Counted from the first letter of the stretch, positions 24,321-33,334 are shown. The stretch is DNA of 64,000 nucleotides from Candidatus Sphingomonas colombiensis (GCA_029202845.1 CP119315.1:2945001-3009000); one strand, 5' to 3'. Made by a program: numbers and translations. Notes: generated by a model from the sequence alone, not told the origin.

Positions 24321-25691
24321 ATGAACGACAGACCGATCGCCGCCCCCGTTGCCGCCATCGTCCTCGCCGCCGGCAAGGGGACGCGGATGAAGTCCGATCT
24401 CCACAAGGTGCTGCACCCGCTCGCCGGGCGGCCGATGCTGCTGCATCTGCTGGATTGCGTCGCCGCGCTGAAGCCGGCGCGCACGGTGGTGGTGGTCGGC
24501 GCCGGGCGCGAGCAGGTCGAGGCGGCGGTCACCCCGGTCGGCGCGGAGGTTGCGCATCAGGCCGAGCAGCTCGGCACCGGACATGCGGTGCATCAGGCGG
24601 AAACGGCGCTCGACGGTTTCGCCGGTGACGTGCTCATTCTTTACGGCGACGTGCCGCTGGTCAGCACGGAGACGATGCAACGGATGCTCGATCGGCTCCA
24701 CGCGGCGGATCGGCCCGCGATGGTGGTGCTTGGCTTCCGCCCGGCCGATGCCGGCGCTTATGGCCGGATCATCGCCGATGGCGACGGGCGCATCGCGAAA
24801 ATGGTCGAGTTCAAGGACGCGACGGCCGAGGAACGTGCGGTAACGCTCTGTAACTCCGGCTTGATGGCGGTGCGTTCGGAAGATCTGTTCCAGCTGCTCG
24901 CGCGGGTCGACAACAACAATGCGGCGGGCGAATTCTACCTCCCCGATATCGTCATGCTGGCGGGGGCGGATGGTCGCCCCTCCGCCGTGATCGAAACGGA
25001 TGAGGCGCAGGTCGCCGGGGTCAACAGCCGCGCGGAACTGGCGATCGTCGAGCGGGCCTGGCAGGAGCGGCGGCGCGCGCAGGCGATGGCCGATGGCGCC
25101 ACGTTGATCGCGCCGGAAACGGTGTGGTTCGCCTATGACACGGCGATTGGCCGCGACGTGACGGTGGAGCCCAACGTCGTATTCGGCCCCGGTGTGACGG
25201 TGGCGGACGGCGCGACGATCCACGCGTTCAGCCATATCGAAGGGGCGGAAATCGGCGCGGGTTGCTCGGTTGGTCCTTATGCACGGCTGCGGCCCGGCGC
25301 GGTGATGCACGCCCGCTCACGCGTCGGCAATTTCGTCGAGATGAAGAAAGCGGTGCTGGGCGAAGGCGCCAAGGCGAACCACCTCACCTATCTCGGCGAT
25401 GCGGAGGTGGGAGCGGGTGCCAATATCGGTGCCGGAACGATTACCTGCAATTACGATGGTTTCTTCAAATATCGTACGAAGATCGGCGCGGGGGCCTTCA
25501 TCGGCTCCAATTCCGCGCTGGTCGCGCCGGTGACGATCGGCGACGGTGCGATCGTCGGGGCCGGTGCGGTAGTGACGCGCGATGTGGGCGCGGATGCGCT
25601 TGCGCTCGTTCGCCCGGCGCAGGAAGAAAAGCCCGGCTGGGCGGCCCGTTTCCGTCAACAGATGACGGCGCGTAAGAAAGCGGCCAAATAG
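24321..25691 (+). CDS. glmU: Bifunctional GlmU: GlcN-1-P acetyltransferase and GlcNAc-1-P uridyltransferase
   Basis: Makes UDP-GlcNAc for peptidoglycan and lipid A. The 456-residue protein has an N-terminal uridyltransferase domain (LAAGKGTRMKSDLHKVLHPLAG) and a C-terminal left-handed beta-helix acetyltransferase domain with repeated hexapeptides (NFVEMKK, HLTYLGDAEVG, NIGAGTITCNYDG). The gene is followed by glmS after 41 bases, so two successive steps of the pathway are together. Confidence 0.97.
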   Translation: MNDRPIAAPVAAIVLAAGKGTRMKSDLHKVLHPLAGRPMLLHLLDCVAALKPARTVVVVGAGREQVEAAVTPVGAEVAHQAEQLGTGHAVHQAETALDGFAGDVLILYGDVPLVSTETMQRMLDRLHAADRPAMVVLGFRPADAGAYGRIIADGDGRIAKMVEFKDATAEERAVTLCNSGLMAVRSEDLFQLLARVDNNNAAGEFYLPDIVMLAGADGRPSAVIETDEAQVAGVNSRAELAIVERAWQERRRAQAMADGATLIAPETVWFAYDTAIGRDVTVEPNVVFGPGVTVADGATIHAFSHIEGAEIGAGCSVGPYARLRPGAVMHARSRVGNFVEMKKAVLGEGAKANHLTYLGDAEVGAGANIGAGTITCNYDGFFKYRTKIGAGAFIGSNSALVAPVTIGDGAIVGAGAVVTRDVGADALALVRPAQEEKPGWAARFRQQMTARKKAAK

Positions 25692-25732
25692 TTTCCCAAA
25701 TCAACTGAACACTCTGGAAGATCGAGGCAGTC

Positions 25733-27556
25733 ATGTGCGGCATTGTGGGCATTCTGGGCAATGAAGACGTGGCCGATCGGCTGCTCGACGGGCTGAAGCG
25801 GCTGGAATATCGCGGCTATGATTCGGCCGGGATCGCGACGGTTCGCGACGGCGCGATCGATCGCCGGCGCGCGTCGGGCAAGCTGGTCAATCTGGCGCGC
25901 GAACTTGCCGCCAATCCGCTGCCCGGCGATGTCGGCATCGCGCACACTCGCTGGGCGACCCATGGCGGCCCGACCACCAACAACGCGCACCCCCATGCGA
26001 CCGAGTATGTCGCGGTGGTCCACAACGGAATTATAGAGAATTTCAAGCCGTTGCGTGACGAACTTATCGCGCGGGGACGTGTGTTCACCAGCGAAACCGA
26101 TACCGAGGTGGTCGCGCATCTCGTCAGCGAGAAGATCGAGGCGGGGATGGCCCCGGCGGAAGCGGTCAGCGAGGTGCTGCCGCGGCTCCACGGCGCATTC
26201 GCGCTGGCGATCCTGTTCCGCGATCATCCCGAATTGCTGATCGGCGCGCGGCTCGGCTCGCCGCTCGTGGTCGGCTATGGCGATGGCGAGACCTATCTCG
26301 GCTCCGACGCGCTGGCGCTCGCGCCGCTGACGCAGCGCATCGCCTATCTCGATGAGGGCGATTGGGTGGTGTGCACGCGCGACGGCGCGCAGGTGTTCGA
26401 TCGCGACAACAATCCGGTCGAGCGCGCGATCACCATTTCGGGCGTGACGGGGGCGCTGATCGACAAGGGCAACCATCGCCACTTCATGCAGAAGGAGATC
26501 TTCGAGCAGCCGATCGTCGTCGCCCAGACGCTGCGCGCCTATCTCCAGCGCATGGAGGATCGCGTTACGCTGCCGATCCCGGAATATGATCTGTCGGCGA
26601 TCAAGCGCGTCACGATCGTGGCGTGCGGCACCAGTTTCTATGCCGGGATGGTCGCGAAATACTGGTTCGAGCAATTCGCGCGCGTGCCGGTCGATCTCGA
26701 TGTCGCATCCGAGTTCCGTTATCGCGCGCCGGTGATGGAGCCGGGCGGGCTGATGATCGTCATCAGCCAGTCGGGCGAGACGGCCGACACGCTCGCGGCG
26801 CTGCGCCATGCGCGCAGCGAGGGGCAGACGATCGCGGCGGTGGTAAACGTGCCGACCAGTTCGATGGCGCGCGAGGCTGATCTGCTGCTGCCCACCCATG
26901 CCGGGCCGGAAATCGGCGTGGCCTCGACCAAGGCATTCACCTGCCAGCTTGCGGTGCTGGCCGCGCTCGCCGCCAATCTCGCCCGCGCCAAGGGGAAGCT
27001 GACCCCGGCGGACGAGAAAGCGATCGTCAAGCATCTGTCCGAAGCGCCGGCCGCGCTCAACGCCGCGCTGGCCTATGACGAGGCGATCGAGGCGATGGCC
27101 GGCGTGGTCGCCGGTGCGCGCGACGTGCTCTATCTCGGGCGCGGGACGGATTATCCGCTGGCGCTGGAAGGCGCATTGAAGCTCAAAGAAATCAGCTACA
27201 TTCACGCCGAAGGTTATGCGGCGGGTGAAATGAAGCACGGCCCGATTGCGCTGATCGACGAGAATGTGCCGGTGATCGTCATCGCGCCGAGCGGCCCGTT
27301 GTTCGACAAGACCGTCAGCAACATGCAGGAAGTGCAGGCGCGCGGCGGCAAGGTGGTGCTGATCAGCGACTATGACGGTGTGGAAGCGGCGGGTGAGGGC
27401 TGCATCGCGACGATCACCATGCCCAAGGTGCATCCGCTGATCGCCCCGCTCGTCTATGCGGTGCCGGTGCAGCTTCTCGCCTATCACGTCGCCGTCGCCA
27501 AGGGCACGGATGTCGATCAGCCGCGCAATCTGGCGAAATCCGTGACGGTTGAGTGA
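25733..27556 (+). CDS. glmS: Glutamine-fructose-6-phosphate aminotransferase (isomerizing)
   Basis: First step of amino sugar synthesis, fructose-6-phosphate plus glutamine to glucosamine-6-phosphate. The 607 residues begin MCGIVGILG with the Cys2 nucleophile exposed after Met removal, followed by a class II glutaminase domain with HTRWATHG and two SIS sugar isomerase domains (CGTSFYAGM, ISQSGETADTL, STKAFTCQL) and the conserved C-terminal PRNLAKSVTVE. No glmS ribozyme is seen upstream, as expected outside Gram-positives. Confidence 0.98.
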   Translation: MCGIVGILGNEDVADRLLDGLKRLEYRGYDSAGIATVRDGAIDRRRASGKLVNLARELAANPLPGDVGIAHTRWATHGGPTTNNAHPHATEYVAVVHNGIIENFKPLRDELIARGRVFTSETDTEVVAHLVSEKIEAGMAPAEAVSEVLPRLHGAFALAILFRDHPELLIGARLGSPLVVGYGDGETYLGSDALALAPLTQRIAYLDEGDWVVCTRDGAQVFDRDNNPVERAITISGVTGALIDKGNHRHFMQKEIFEQPIVVAQTLRAYLQRMEDRVTLPIPEYDLSAIKRVTIVACGTSFYAGMVAKYWFEQFARVPVDLDVASEFRYRAPVMEPGGLMIVISQSGETADTLAALRHARSEGQTIAAVVNVPTSSMAREADLLLPTHAGPEIGVASTKAFTCQLAVLAALAANLARAKGKLTPADEKAIVKHLSEAPAALNAALAYDEAIEAMAGVVAGARDVLYLGRGTDYPLALEGALKLKEISYIHAEGYAAGEMKHGPIALIDENVPVIVIAPSGPLFDKTVSNMQEVQARGGKVVLISDYDGVEAAGEGCIATITMPKVHPLIAPLVYAVPVQLLAYHVAVAKGTDVDQPRNLAKSVTVE

Positions 27557-27572
27557 ACCCGGACCGGCGTGA

Positions 27573-27608
27573 CGAAAGCGACGAATAGAGTGGGGTTCGT
27601 CGCTTTCG
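27573..27608. terminator. Perfect 13-bp inverted repeat after glmS
   Basis: CGAAAGCGACGAA at 27573-27585 is exactly complementary to TTCGTCGCTTTCG at 27596-27608, with a 10-base loop, 17 bases after the glmS stop. It probably terminates the glmU-glmS transcript or protects its 3' end; the following ATTTG gives only a short T-run. Confidence 0.65.
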
Positions 27609-27668
27609 ATTTGCCGCGCCGCGCATGCCGCTGATAGCCTCAATCGGAATATTGGGGTGGGACCAGCA

Positions 27669-28019
27669 ATGAGAAACAAGCGATTTATCTGCGCTGCGAT
27701 GGTCGCGGCAATGTTGCCGGGGGTGGCCGGTGCCGATGATGCGCGCGATCCGGCGATGCGCAGCGCCGCGGCGCGCGCACGCGACAGCGAGGCGACACGG
27801 CAGCTCAACGTTCAGGCGGGCGCGGCGATCACGGGGCCACGTTGGCGCACGGTGCGCGCGGGCGGCGATTATGCCGGTTACACGGCGGCGTCGCGCGATC
27901 ATGATCGCGACATGGCGCGCTATGCCAGCGATCGCGCGCGTTATGAGCGTGAAATGGCCGAATGGCGCCGCGCGGTCGCCGCCTGTCGCGCGGGGGATTA
28001 TGCCGCCTGCGATAATTGA
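27669..28019 (+). CDS. Small secreted protein of unknown function
   Basis: A 116-residue protein I do not recognise. The N-terminus MRNKRFICAAMVAAMLPGVAGADD is a signal peptide. The mature part is highly charged, rich in Arg, Asp and Ala, with a repeating RDHDRDMARYASDRARYEREMAEWRRAV segment that should form an amphipathic helix or short coiled coil, and two cysteines near the end. ATG 27669 is chosen because the signal peptide starts there; an ATG at 27657 is in frame. Confidence 0.65.
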   Translation: MRNKRFICAAMVAAMLPGVAGADDARDPAMRSAAARARDSEATRQLNVQAGAAITGPRWRTVRAGGDYAGYTAASRDHDRDMARYASDRARYEREMAEWRRAVAACRAGDYAACDN

Positions 28020-28149
28020 GGCGGGTTACACGCGGTTCGATCACTGCGCATCGTGCGAGAAGGGGAAACCGATTTTCTGCTAAAATGATGCGACTGCAAA
28101 TCGTTGGATCGATAGCGGGGCTTCCGAAATCGCGTTTCTCTCACCAACG

Positions 28150-28183
28150 AAAAGGCCCGCCGGATCGCTCCGACGGGCCTTTT
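28150..28183 (-). terminator. Intrinsic terminator of the rpsF-rpsR-rplI operon
   Basis: AAAAGGCCCG at 28150-28159 pairs with CGGGCCTTTT at 28174-28183, with an inner CGG/CCG stem and a small loop; read on the minus strand it ends in a T-run. It lies 24 bases after the rplI stop. The A-rich and T-rich ends make it symmetric, so it can also stop rightward transcription. Confidence 0.85.
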
Positions 28184-28206
28184 TCATATCCCCGAAGGGA
28201 GCGGGC

Positions 28207-28800
28207 TTACGCCTGCTCCTCCTCCGACTGAACCTCGGCGCTGGCGCCCGGCTCTGCATTGGGATCATAGTCCTCGGTGAAGCCGCCCTGATCGCGACCT
28301 TCCTCGAACATCTGTGCCGCAACGTCTACGCCCGACGCCTGCAGTTCGGCCTCTTCCGGCGAACGTGCGACGTTGACCTTGATCGTCACCGCGACTTCCG
28401 GGTGAAGCGCGACCTTCACCTCGTATACGCCGATCGCCTTGATCGGGCGATCGAGCACGATCTGGCTCTTGGCGACCTTGTGCTTGTCAGCAACCAGCGC
28501 CTCGATGATGTCACGCACCGCGACCGAGCCGTAAAGCTGGCCGGTGTTCGATGCCTGACGAATGATCGTCACGGACACGTTGTTGAAGTTCTTCGCTTCC
28601 TTCTCGGCATCGCCGCGACGGTTAGCGTTTTCGGATTCGATCCGGGCGCGGTTGGCCTCGAACACCTTGCGATTGGCCTCATTGGCCCGCATCGCTTTCT
28701 TGTTCGGCAGCAGGTAGTTACGGGCGAAGCCGTCCTTAACCTTCACCACATCGCCGATGGAGCCGAGCTTCTCGACGCGCTCAAGCAGAATAACGTCCAT
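28207..28800 (-). CDS. rplI: 50S ribosomal protein L9
   Basis: Ribosomal protein binding 23S rRNA at the base of the L1 stalk. The N-terminal domain MDVILLERVEKLGSIGDVVKVKDGFARNYLLPN is highly conserved and is followed by the long connecting helix and the C-terminal rRNA-binding domain. At 197 residues it is about 45 longer than E. coli L9; the extra part is an acidic C-terminal tail (EDYDPNAEPGASAEVQSEEEQA-like), which I know from other sphingomonads. It is the last gene of the rpsF-rpsR-rplI operon. Confidence 0.97.
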   Translation of the reverse strand: MDVILLERVEKLGSIGDVVKVKDGFARNYLLPNKKAMRANEANRKVFEANRARIESENANRRGDAEKEAKNFNNVSVTIIRQASNTGQLYGSVAVRDIIEALVADKHKVAKSQIVLDRPIKAIGVYEVKVALHPEVAVTIKVNVARSPEEAELQASGVDVAAQMFEEGRDQGGFTEDYDPNAEPGASAEVQSEEEQA

Positions 28801-28811
28801 GTGAGCGTTCC

Positions 28812-29036
28812 TTACTTAACGACGTAGGGCAGCAGGCCCAGGTGACGCGCGCGCTTGATCGCCTGGGCGAGTTCGCGCTGCTTCTTGGCCGACACGCTGG
28901 TGATGCGCGACGGAACGATCTTGCCACGCTCAGAGACGAAGCCCTGAAGCAGACGGATGTCCTTATAGTCGATCCGGGGCGCATCCTTCGCGGAGAAGGG
29001 GCAGCTCTTGCGGCGGCGGAAAAACGGACGGGCCAT
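28812..29036 (-). CDS. rpsR: 30S ribosomal protein S18
   Basis: Small-subunit protein that pairs with S6 in the platform. The 74-residue protein has the expected FFRRRKSCPFS start, IDYKDIRLLQGFVSERGKIVPSRIT core and KRARHLGLLPYV end. Its ATG overlaps the rpsF stop (TAATG), so S6 and S18, which bind as a pair, are translated in coupled fashion. Confidence 0.98.
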   Translation of the reverse strand: MARPFFRRRKSCPFSAKDAPRIDYKDIRLLQGFVSERGKIVPSRITSVSAKKQRELAQAIKRARHLGLLPYVVK

Positions 29037-29467
29037 TATGCAACTTCCTCTTCGCGATCACGACGCGGGCGATCACCGCCGCGGTCGCCACGATCACCAC
29101 GATCGCCGCGGTCACCACGCTCGGCGCGACGCTCACGATCACGCTCCTGCTTGCGCATCATCACCGACGGGCCGGTTTCGTGGCCGTCGACCTTGATGGT
29201 CATGTAGCGGATGATGTCTTCGTTGATCTGGCTCTGGCGCTCCAGCTCGGCGACGGTATCGCCGGGGGCGTCGATTTCGAGCATCACGTAATGCGCCTTG
29301 CGGTTCTTCGCGATGCGATAAGCAAGGCTGCGGAGCCCCCAGGTCTCGGTCTTCACGACCTTGCCGTTATGGGCTTCGACGATTTTCGTGGCGGATTCCG
29401 CCAGCGCGTCCACCTGCGCTTGTGCCAAATCCTGGCGCGCAAGGAACACGTGCTCGTAAAGAGCCAT
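29036..29467 (-). CDS. rpsF: 30S ribosomal protein S6 with Gly-Asp-Arg repeat tail
   Basis: Small-subunit protein S6. ATG 29467 (MALYEHVFLARQDL) is the conserved start and follows an AAGGA ribosome site; a longer frame to 29533 is ignored. Residues 1-100 form the ferredoxin-like S6 domain. The C-terminal 35 residues are a tail of repeated Arg-Gly-Asp units followed by RRDREEE, encoded by near-perfect 9-base tandem repeats. Total length 143, against about 100-135 in most bacteria. Confidence 0.97.
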   Translation of the reverse strand: MALYEHVFLARQDLAQAQVDALAESATKIVEAHNGKVVKTETWGLRSLAYRIAKNRKAHYVMLEIDAPGDTVAELERQSQINEDIIRYMTIKVDGHETGPSVMMRKQERDRERRAERGDRGDRGDRGDRGGDRPRRDREEEVA

Positions 29468-29658
29468 GTGCTTTCCTTCGTTGGCCGATCGCTGACATGG
29501 CCCCATGCCATGCCCCTCCGGCTGTCGTCTCAAACAACTCGCGAGCGACGGATCGCTCCATCGCCGTGAGAGGCGCGTCCCTTAGCGGAAACCGGCGGAA
29601 AGGCAAGCGCGGCGGCGTTTAAACCGAATCTCCACCGCTTCCCCCGTAGGCGCGCCGC

Positions 29659-31089
29659 ATGACACGATCGGATTCGCGGATTTCCTGGCATTGGCCGGCC
29701 ATACTGATCGTGGCGGTAGGGCTGGCGCTATGGATCGGCTGGGTCGGCTTCATCGCATCGGACGATTCGCTCTATTATGTCGGTGCGCAGGCGTGGCTGG
29801 AGCATCCCCCGGTTGCCGGGGCGGATCACTGGTCCACCCGCTTTCCGCTGATCCTGACCTTCGCGGGCGTTATCGCGACGGTCGGGCGCAATTACGCCGC
29901 CTTCGCGGTGACGGCGGTGCTGTTCTACGTCGTGCTTGTCGTGCTTGTCGGGTTTTTCGCTCGCGGTGTCGGCGGCCAGCGCGCGGGATGGATCGCCGCG
30001 CTGCTGACGGCGACGCTGCCCGTCGTCGTCTTCCATGCCTCGACCGTCAGTGTCGATCTGCTTGAGGTGTCGGCGCTGATCGCGGGGGCGATGCTGCTCG
30101 GGCGCGCGACGGACGACCGCGTGGGGTTGTGGCGGGGCGGAGGCGCGGGGCTGTGCTTCGGGATCGCGATCCTGTGCCGCGAGACGAGCGTGCTGGCGCT
30201 GGTGGCTTTCGTGCCGATGTTCCTGATCGGGCGGCCGGTGCCGCGACGCGTGCTCGTTGCCGCCGGCGTGGGGCTCGCGCTGACGCTCGGGGCGGAAGCG
30301 CTTTTTCAATATGCGATGACCGGCGATCCGCTGCGCCGCTACGCAATCGCCTTCCACCACGACGAACATATCGACCGGGCGGCCAATATGGAGGGCAATT
30401 TCCTGCTGTGGCCGCCGATCGATCCGCTGCTGGTGTTGCTGATCAATGACGATTTCGGGTTGCTGTTCTGGCTCGCGGGGCTGGCGCTGGCGCTTGGCGC
30501 GGCGCGCGGGCTGGGAGAGGCGCAGCGCCGGCAGCTGACGATCCTCACCGCGATGGCGGGGGCGAGCTTCGTGCTGGTCGCCGCACTCTACACCAAGCTG
30601 GTGCTCAACCCGCGATACTTCACGCTGGCGGCGATCGTGGCGGTGGTGGTGCTGGCGCTATGGCTCGATCGCCTCGCGGGAAGATGGCGGGCGCTGCTGC
30701 TCGTCGCGATCATCGGCAGCGACCTGTTGCTGATGAGCGTCGGCAATATGCATCCGCGCTGGGAGATGGAGGCGCTGGTCGATGCCGCGCGCCGTCACCC
30801 GACCGAAATCGTGGCGGGCGAATCGCATGAAGTGCGCCGCGCGCGAATTCCGATGACCTTCGCTGGCATCGACAATCTGCGTTACGCGCCCGCCACCCCC
30901 GGCGGCCTGATCGTGATGCCGGCGAGCGAGGCGCCGGCAGGGGTGGTCGTCACGCGCTATCCCTCGCCGCCGACGCGGCTTGGCGGGGTGCTCCGCGCAC
31001 TTGGTCTGGAGCCGATCGTCCCGCAGGCGATCGCGCGGCGCATGTTCGCGCCGGATGCGGAAATGGTGCTCGTCCGCACGCATAGTTGA
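29659..31089 (+). CDS. GT-C-like integral membrane protein (PMT/ArnT-type glycosyltransferase fold)
   Basis: A 476-residue membrane protein with about ten hydrophobic helices, an acidic pair in the first external loop (IASDDSLYY) and a C-terminal soluble region. This topology and the acidic loop are typical of the GT-C superfamily (protein mannosyltransferase, ArnT and similar), which use lipid-phosphate sugars. I cannot tell the donor or acceptor. It stands between the divergent rpsF operon and fabD; its ATG at 29659 lies 51 bases before the usual family similarity begins. Confidence 0.7.
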   Translation: MTRSDSRISWHWPAILIVAVGLALWIGWVGFIASDDSLYYVGAQAWLEHPPVAGADHWSTRFPLILTFAGVIATVGRNYAAFAVTAVLFYVVLVVLVGFFARGVGGQRAGWIAALLTATLPVVVFHASTVSVDLLEVSALIAGAMLLGRATDDRVGLWRGGGAGLCFGIAILCRETSVLALVAFVPMFLIGRPVPRRVLVAAGVGLALTLGAEALFQYAMTGDPLRRYAIAFHHDEHIDRAANMEGNFLLWPPIDPLLVLLINDDFGLLFWLAGLALALGAARGLGEAQRRQLTILTAMAGASFVLVAALYTKLVLNPRYFTLAAIVAVVVLALWLDRLAGRWRALLLVAIIGSDLLLMSVGNMHPRWEMEALVDAARRHPTEIVAGESHEVRRARIPMTFAGIDNLRYAPATPGGLIVMPASEAPAGVVVTRYPSPPTRLGGVLRALGLEPIVPQAIARRMFAPDAEMVLVRTHS

Positions 31090-31139
31090 CCCCGCGCCGC
31101 TGTCGCGCCTAACCGCGCCCTTCGATCAAGGAGGGCATC

Positions 31140-32099
31140 ATGCGCGCGTTCATTTTTCCAGGGCAGGGGAGCCAGTCTGTCGGCATGGGCAAGGCGCTCG
31201 CCGACGCTAGCAGCCACGCGCGCGAAGTATTCCAGGAAGTCGACGACGCGCTCGGCCAGAAGCTGTTCCAGCTGATGACTGACGGACCGGCCGAGGATCT
31301 GACGCTCACTGAAAACGCCCAGCCGGCGATCATGGCCAATGCCATCGCCACGCTGCGCGTGCTGGAGCGCGAGGGAGGCGTCTCGCTCGCCGACAAGGCC
31401 GATTTCGTCGCGGGCCATTCGCTGGGCGAATATAGCGCGCTGTGCGCGGCGGGGACGTTCGATCTCGCCACGACGGCGCGGCTGCTCAAGCTGCGCGGGC
31501 AGGCGATGCAGGCCGCCGTGCCGGTGGGCGAGGGCGCGATGGCCGCGCTGCTCGGCGCCGATCTCGAAAAGGCGCAGGCGATCGCCAATGCCGCCGTCGA
31601 GGCGATCCGCGCCGAGGGCGGTGGCGAGCGAATCTGCACCGTCGCCAATGACAATGATCCGTCGCAGGTGGTGATCAGCGGTCATAAGGACGCGATCGAG
31701 CGCGCGATCACGCTGGCCAAGGATCACGGCGCGAAGCGTGCGCTGCTGCTGCCGGTTTCCGCGCCGTTCCACTGCCCGTTGATGCAGCCGGCCGCCGAGG
31801 CGATGGAAAAGGCGCTGGCCGACGCGCGCCTCGCCGCGCCGCTTGTGCCGCTTTACTGCAATGTCGATGCCGCGCCGGTCGTGGAAGCGGACCTTATCCG
31901 CACCGGGCTGGTGCGGCAGGTTACCGGCATGGTGCGCTGGCGCGAATCGGTGCTGGCGATGCAGGAAGCCGGCGTCGACACGTTCGTGGAATTCGGCGGC
32001 AAGGTGCTCGCCCCGATGGTGAAGCGCATCGCGCCAGACGCCAACGCCACCAGCATCGTGACGATGGACGACATCGAAGCGCTGCTGAAGACGCTCTGA
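31140..32099 (+). CDS. fabD: Malonyl-CoA:ACP S-malonyltransferase
   Basis: Loads malonyl units on acyl carrier protein for fatty acid synthesis. The 319 residues show FPGQGSQ at the start, the nucleophile Ser94 in GHSLGEYSAL, and QVVISGHKDAIE. A strong ribosome site (AAGGAGGGCATC) precedes ATG 31140. It begins the fabD-fabG-acpP-fabF cluster. Confidence 0.97.
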   Translation: MRAFIFPGQGSQSVGMGKALADASSHAREVFQEVDDALGQKLFQLMTDGPAEDLTLTENAQPAIMANAIATLRVLEREGGVSLADKADFVAGHSLGEYSALCAAGTFDLATTARLLKLRGQAMQAAVPVGEGAMAALLGADLEKAQAIANAAVEAIRAEGGGERICTVANDNDPSQVVISGHKDAIERAITLAKDHGAKRALLLPVSAPFHCPLMQPAAEAMEKALADARLAAPLVPLYCNVDAAPVVEADLIRTGLVRQVTGMVRWRESVLAMQEAGVDTFVEFGGKVLAPMVKRIAPDANATSIVTMDDIEALLKTL

Positions 32100-32112
32100 A
32101 TTGGAGACTGAT

Positions 32113-32853
32113 ATGTTCGACCTCACAGGCATGACCGCGCTGGTCACCGGCGCTTCGGGCGGAATCGGATCGGCCATCGCGCAGGCGCTGGCGGCGCAGG
32201 GCGCACGGCTCGCCGTTTCCGGCTCGAATGCCGAAAAACTCAACGCTTTCCGCGACAGCCTTGGCGGCGATCACGTCGCGGTGCCGGCGAATCTCTCCGA
32301 TCCGGCGGCGGTCGACGCGCTGGTTCCGGCGGCGGTCGAAGCACTCGGCGGCCGACTCGATATCCTCGTCAACAATGCCGGCATCACGCGCGACAATCTC
32401 GCGATGCGGATGAAGGATGACGAATGGCAGCAGGTGATCTCGGTCAACCTCGAAGCCGCCTTCCGGCTGATTCGCGCCGCCGCGAAGCCGATGATGAAGC
32501 AGCGTTTCGGCCGCGTGATTTCGATCACTTCGGTCGTCGGGCAGACCGGAAATCCGGGGCAGGCGAATTATGCCGCGTCCAAGGCCGGGCTGGTCGGCAT
32601 GTCCAAGGCGCTGGCGCAGGAACTGGCGAGCCGTAACATCACCGTGAACTGCGTGGCCCCCGGATTCATCCGTTCCGCGATGACCGAAGTGCTGCCGGAG
32701 GCGCAGAAAACTGCGCTTCTCGGAAAAATTCCGGCAGGTGATCTTGGAACAGGGGAAGACATTGGCGCCGCCGTCGTCTATCTGGCGTCGAAGGAAGCGG
32801 GTTATGTCACCGGCCAGACGCTGCATGTGAATGGCGGCATGGCGATGGTGTAA
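32113..32853 (+). CDS. fabG: 3-oxoacyl-ACP reductase FabG
   Basis: NADPH-dependent SDR of fatty acid elongation, 246 residues. Motifs: TGASGGIGSAIA for cofactor, NNAG, and catalytic Ser...YAASKAG in SVVGQTGNPGQANYAASKAGLVG. ATG 32113 is used; the ATG at 32101 adds four residues. It lies 13 bases after fabD. Confidence 0.96.
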   Translation: MFDLTGMTALVTGASGGIGSAIAQALAAQGARLAVSGSNAEKLNAFRDSLGGDHVAVPANLSDPAAVDALVPAAVEALGGRLDILVNNAGITRDNLAMRMKDDEWQQVISVNLEAAFRLIRAAAKPMMKQRFGRVISITSVVGQTGNPGQANYAASKAGLVGMSKALAQELASRNITVNCVAPGFIRSAMTEVLPEAQKTALLGKIPAGDLGTGEDIGAAVVYLASKEAGYVTGQTLHVNGGMAMV

Positions 32854-32944
32854 CGCAATCGCTATCGCCCGCTTGCCACGAACCGCTAGCCGTTCTAGCT
32901 GCGTTCAGGAACCAATAACCCCCAAACGATATGAGGGCACGAGA

Positions 32945-33181
32945 ATGAGCGAGACCGCCGACCGCGTGAAGAAGATCGTCGTCGAGCATCTCGGCGTCGA
33001 AGCCGATAAGGTGACCGAAGATGCCAGCTTCATTGACGATCTCGGTGCCGACAGTCTCGACATCGTCGAACTGGTGATGGCGTTCGAGGAAGAATTCGGT
33101 GTTGAGATCCCCGATGATGCCGCCGAGAAGATCACGACCGTAAAGGACGCGATCAGCTATATCGACGAGCACAAGGGCTGA
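32945..33181 (+). CDS. acpP: Acyl carrier protein
   Basis: Carrier of growing acyl chains. The 78-residue acidic protein has the phosphopantetheine attachment Ser37 in the perfect context GADSLDIVELVM. A 91-base gap separates it from fabG and an AT-rich leader with GAGGGCACGAGA precedes the start. Confidence 0.99.
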   Translation: MSETADRVKKIVVEHLGVEADKVTEDASFIDDLGADSLDIVELVMAFEEEFGVEIPDDAAEKITTVKDAISYIDEHKG

Positions 33182-33220
33182 TTCCGGGGCTGATTTCTCA
33201 GACCCGACTGTCCTTATTGC

Positions 33221-33291
33221 CCTGAGCTTGTCGAAGGGCTGCCTTTCACCGGCAACGGGAAGCGGGCAGGACAGGGTTTCGACAGGCTCAG
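33221..33291. repeat. REP-like inverted repeat between acpP and fabF
   Basis: CCTGAGCTTGTCGAA (33221-33235) and TTCGACAGGCTCAG (33278-33291) are inverted copies with one mismatch, separated by a 42-base loop that itself contains short palindromes. The same word, CCTGAGCNTGTCGAA, is a common intergenic repeat in sphingomonads and other proteobacteria as I recall. It may help mRNA stability between the very abundant acpP message and fabF. Confidence 0.7.
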
Positions 33292-33334
33292 CCCCCAACG
33301 GGCTGGGCCTGTTGTCATTTTTCGGAGAGTTGCA

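Noticed and set aside
25655..27808. A 717-codon open frame antisense to glmS, and similar long ones opposite pyrG, purF and the RND permease
   Set aside because: In GC-rich coding DNA the antisense frame aligned to the codon third position has few stops. These frames have no ribosome site, no family motifs and abnormal residue composition (Arg, Ala and His rich).
28990..29140. Possible CRISPR or tandem repeat array
   Set aside because: The regular 9-base units are coding and belong to the S6 tail; there are no spacers.
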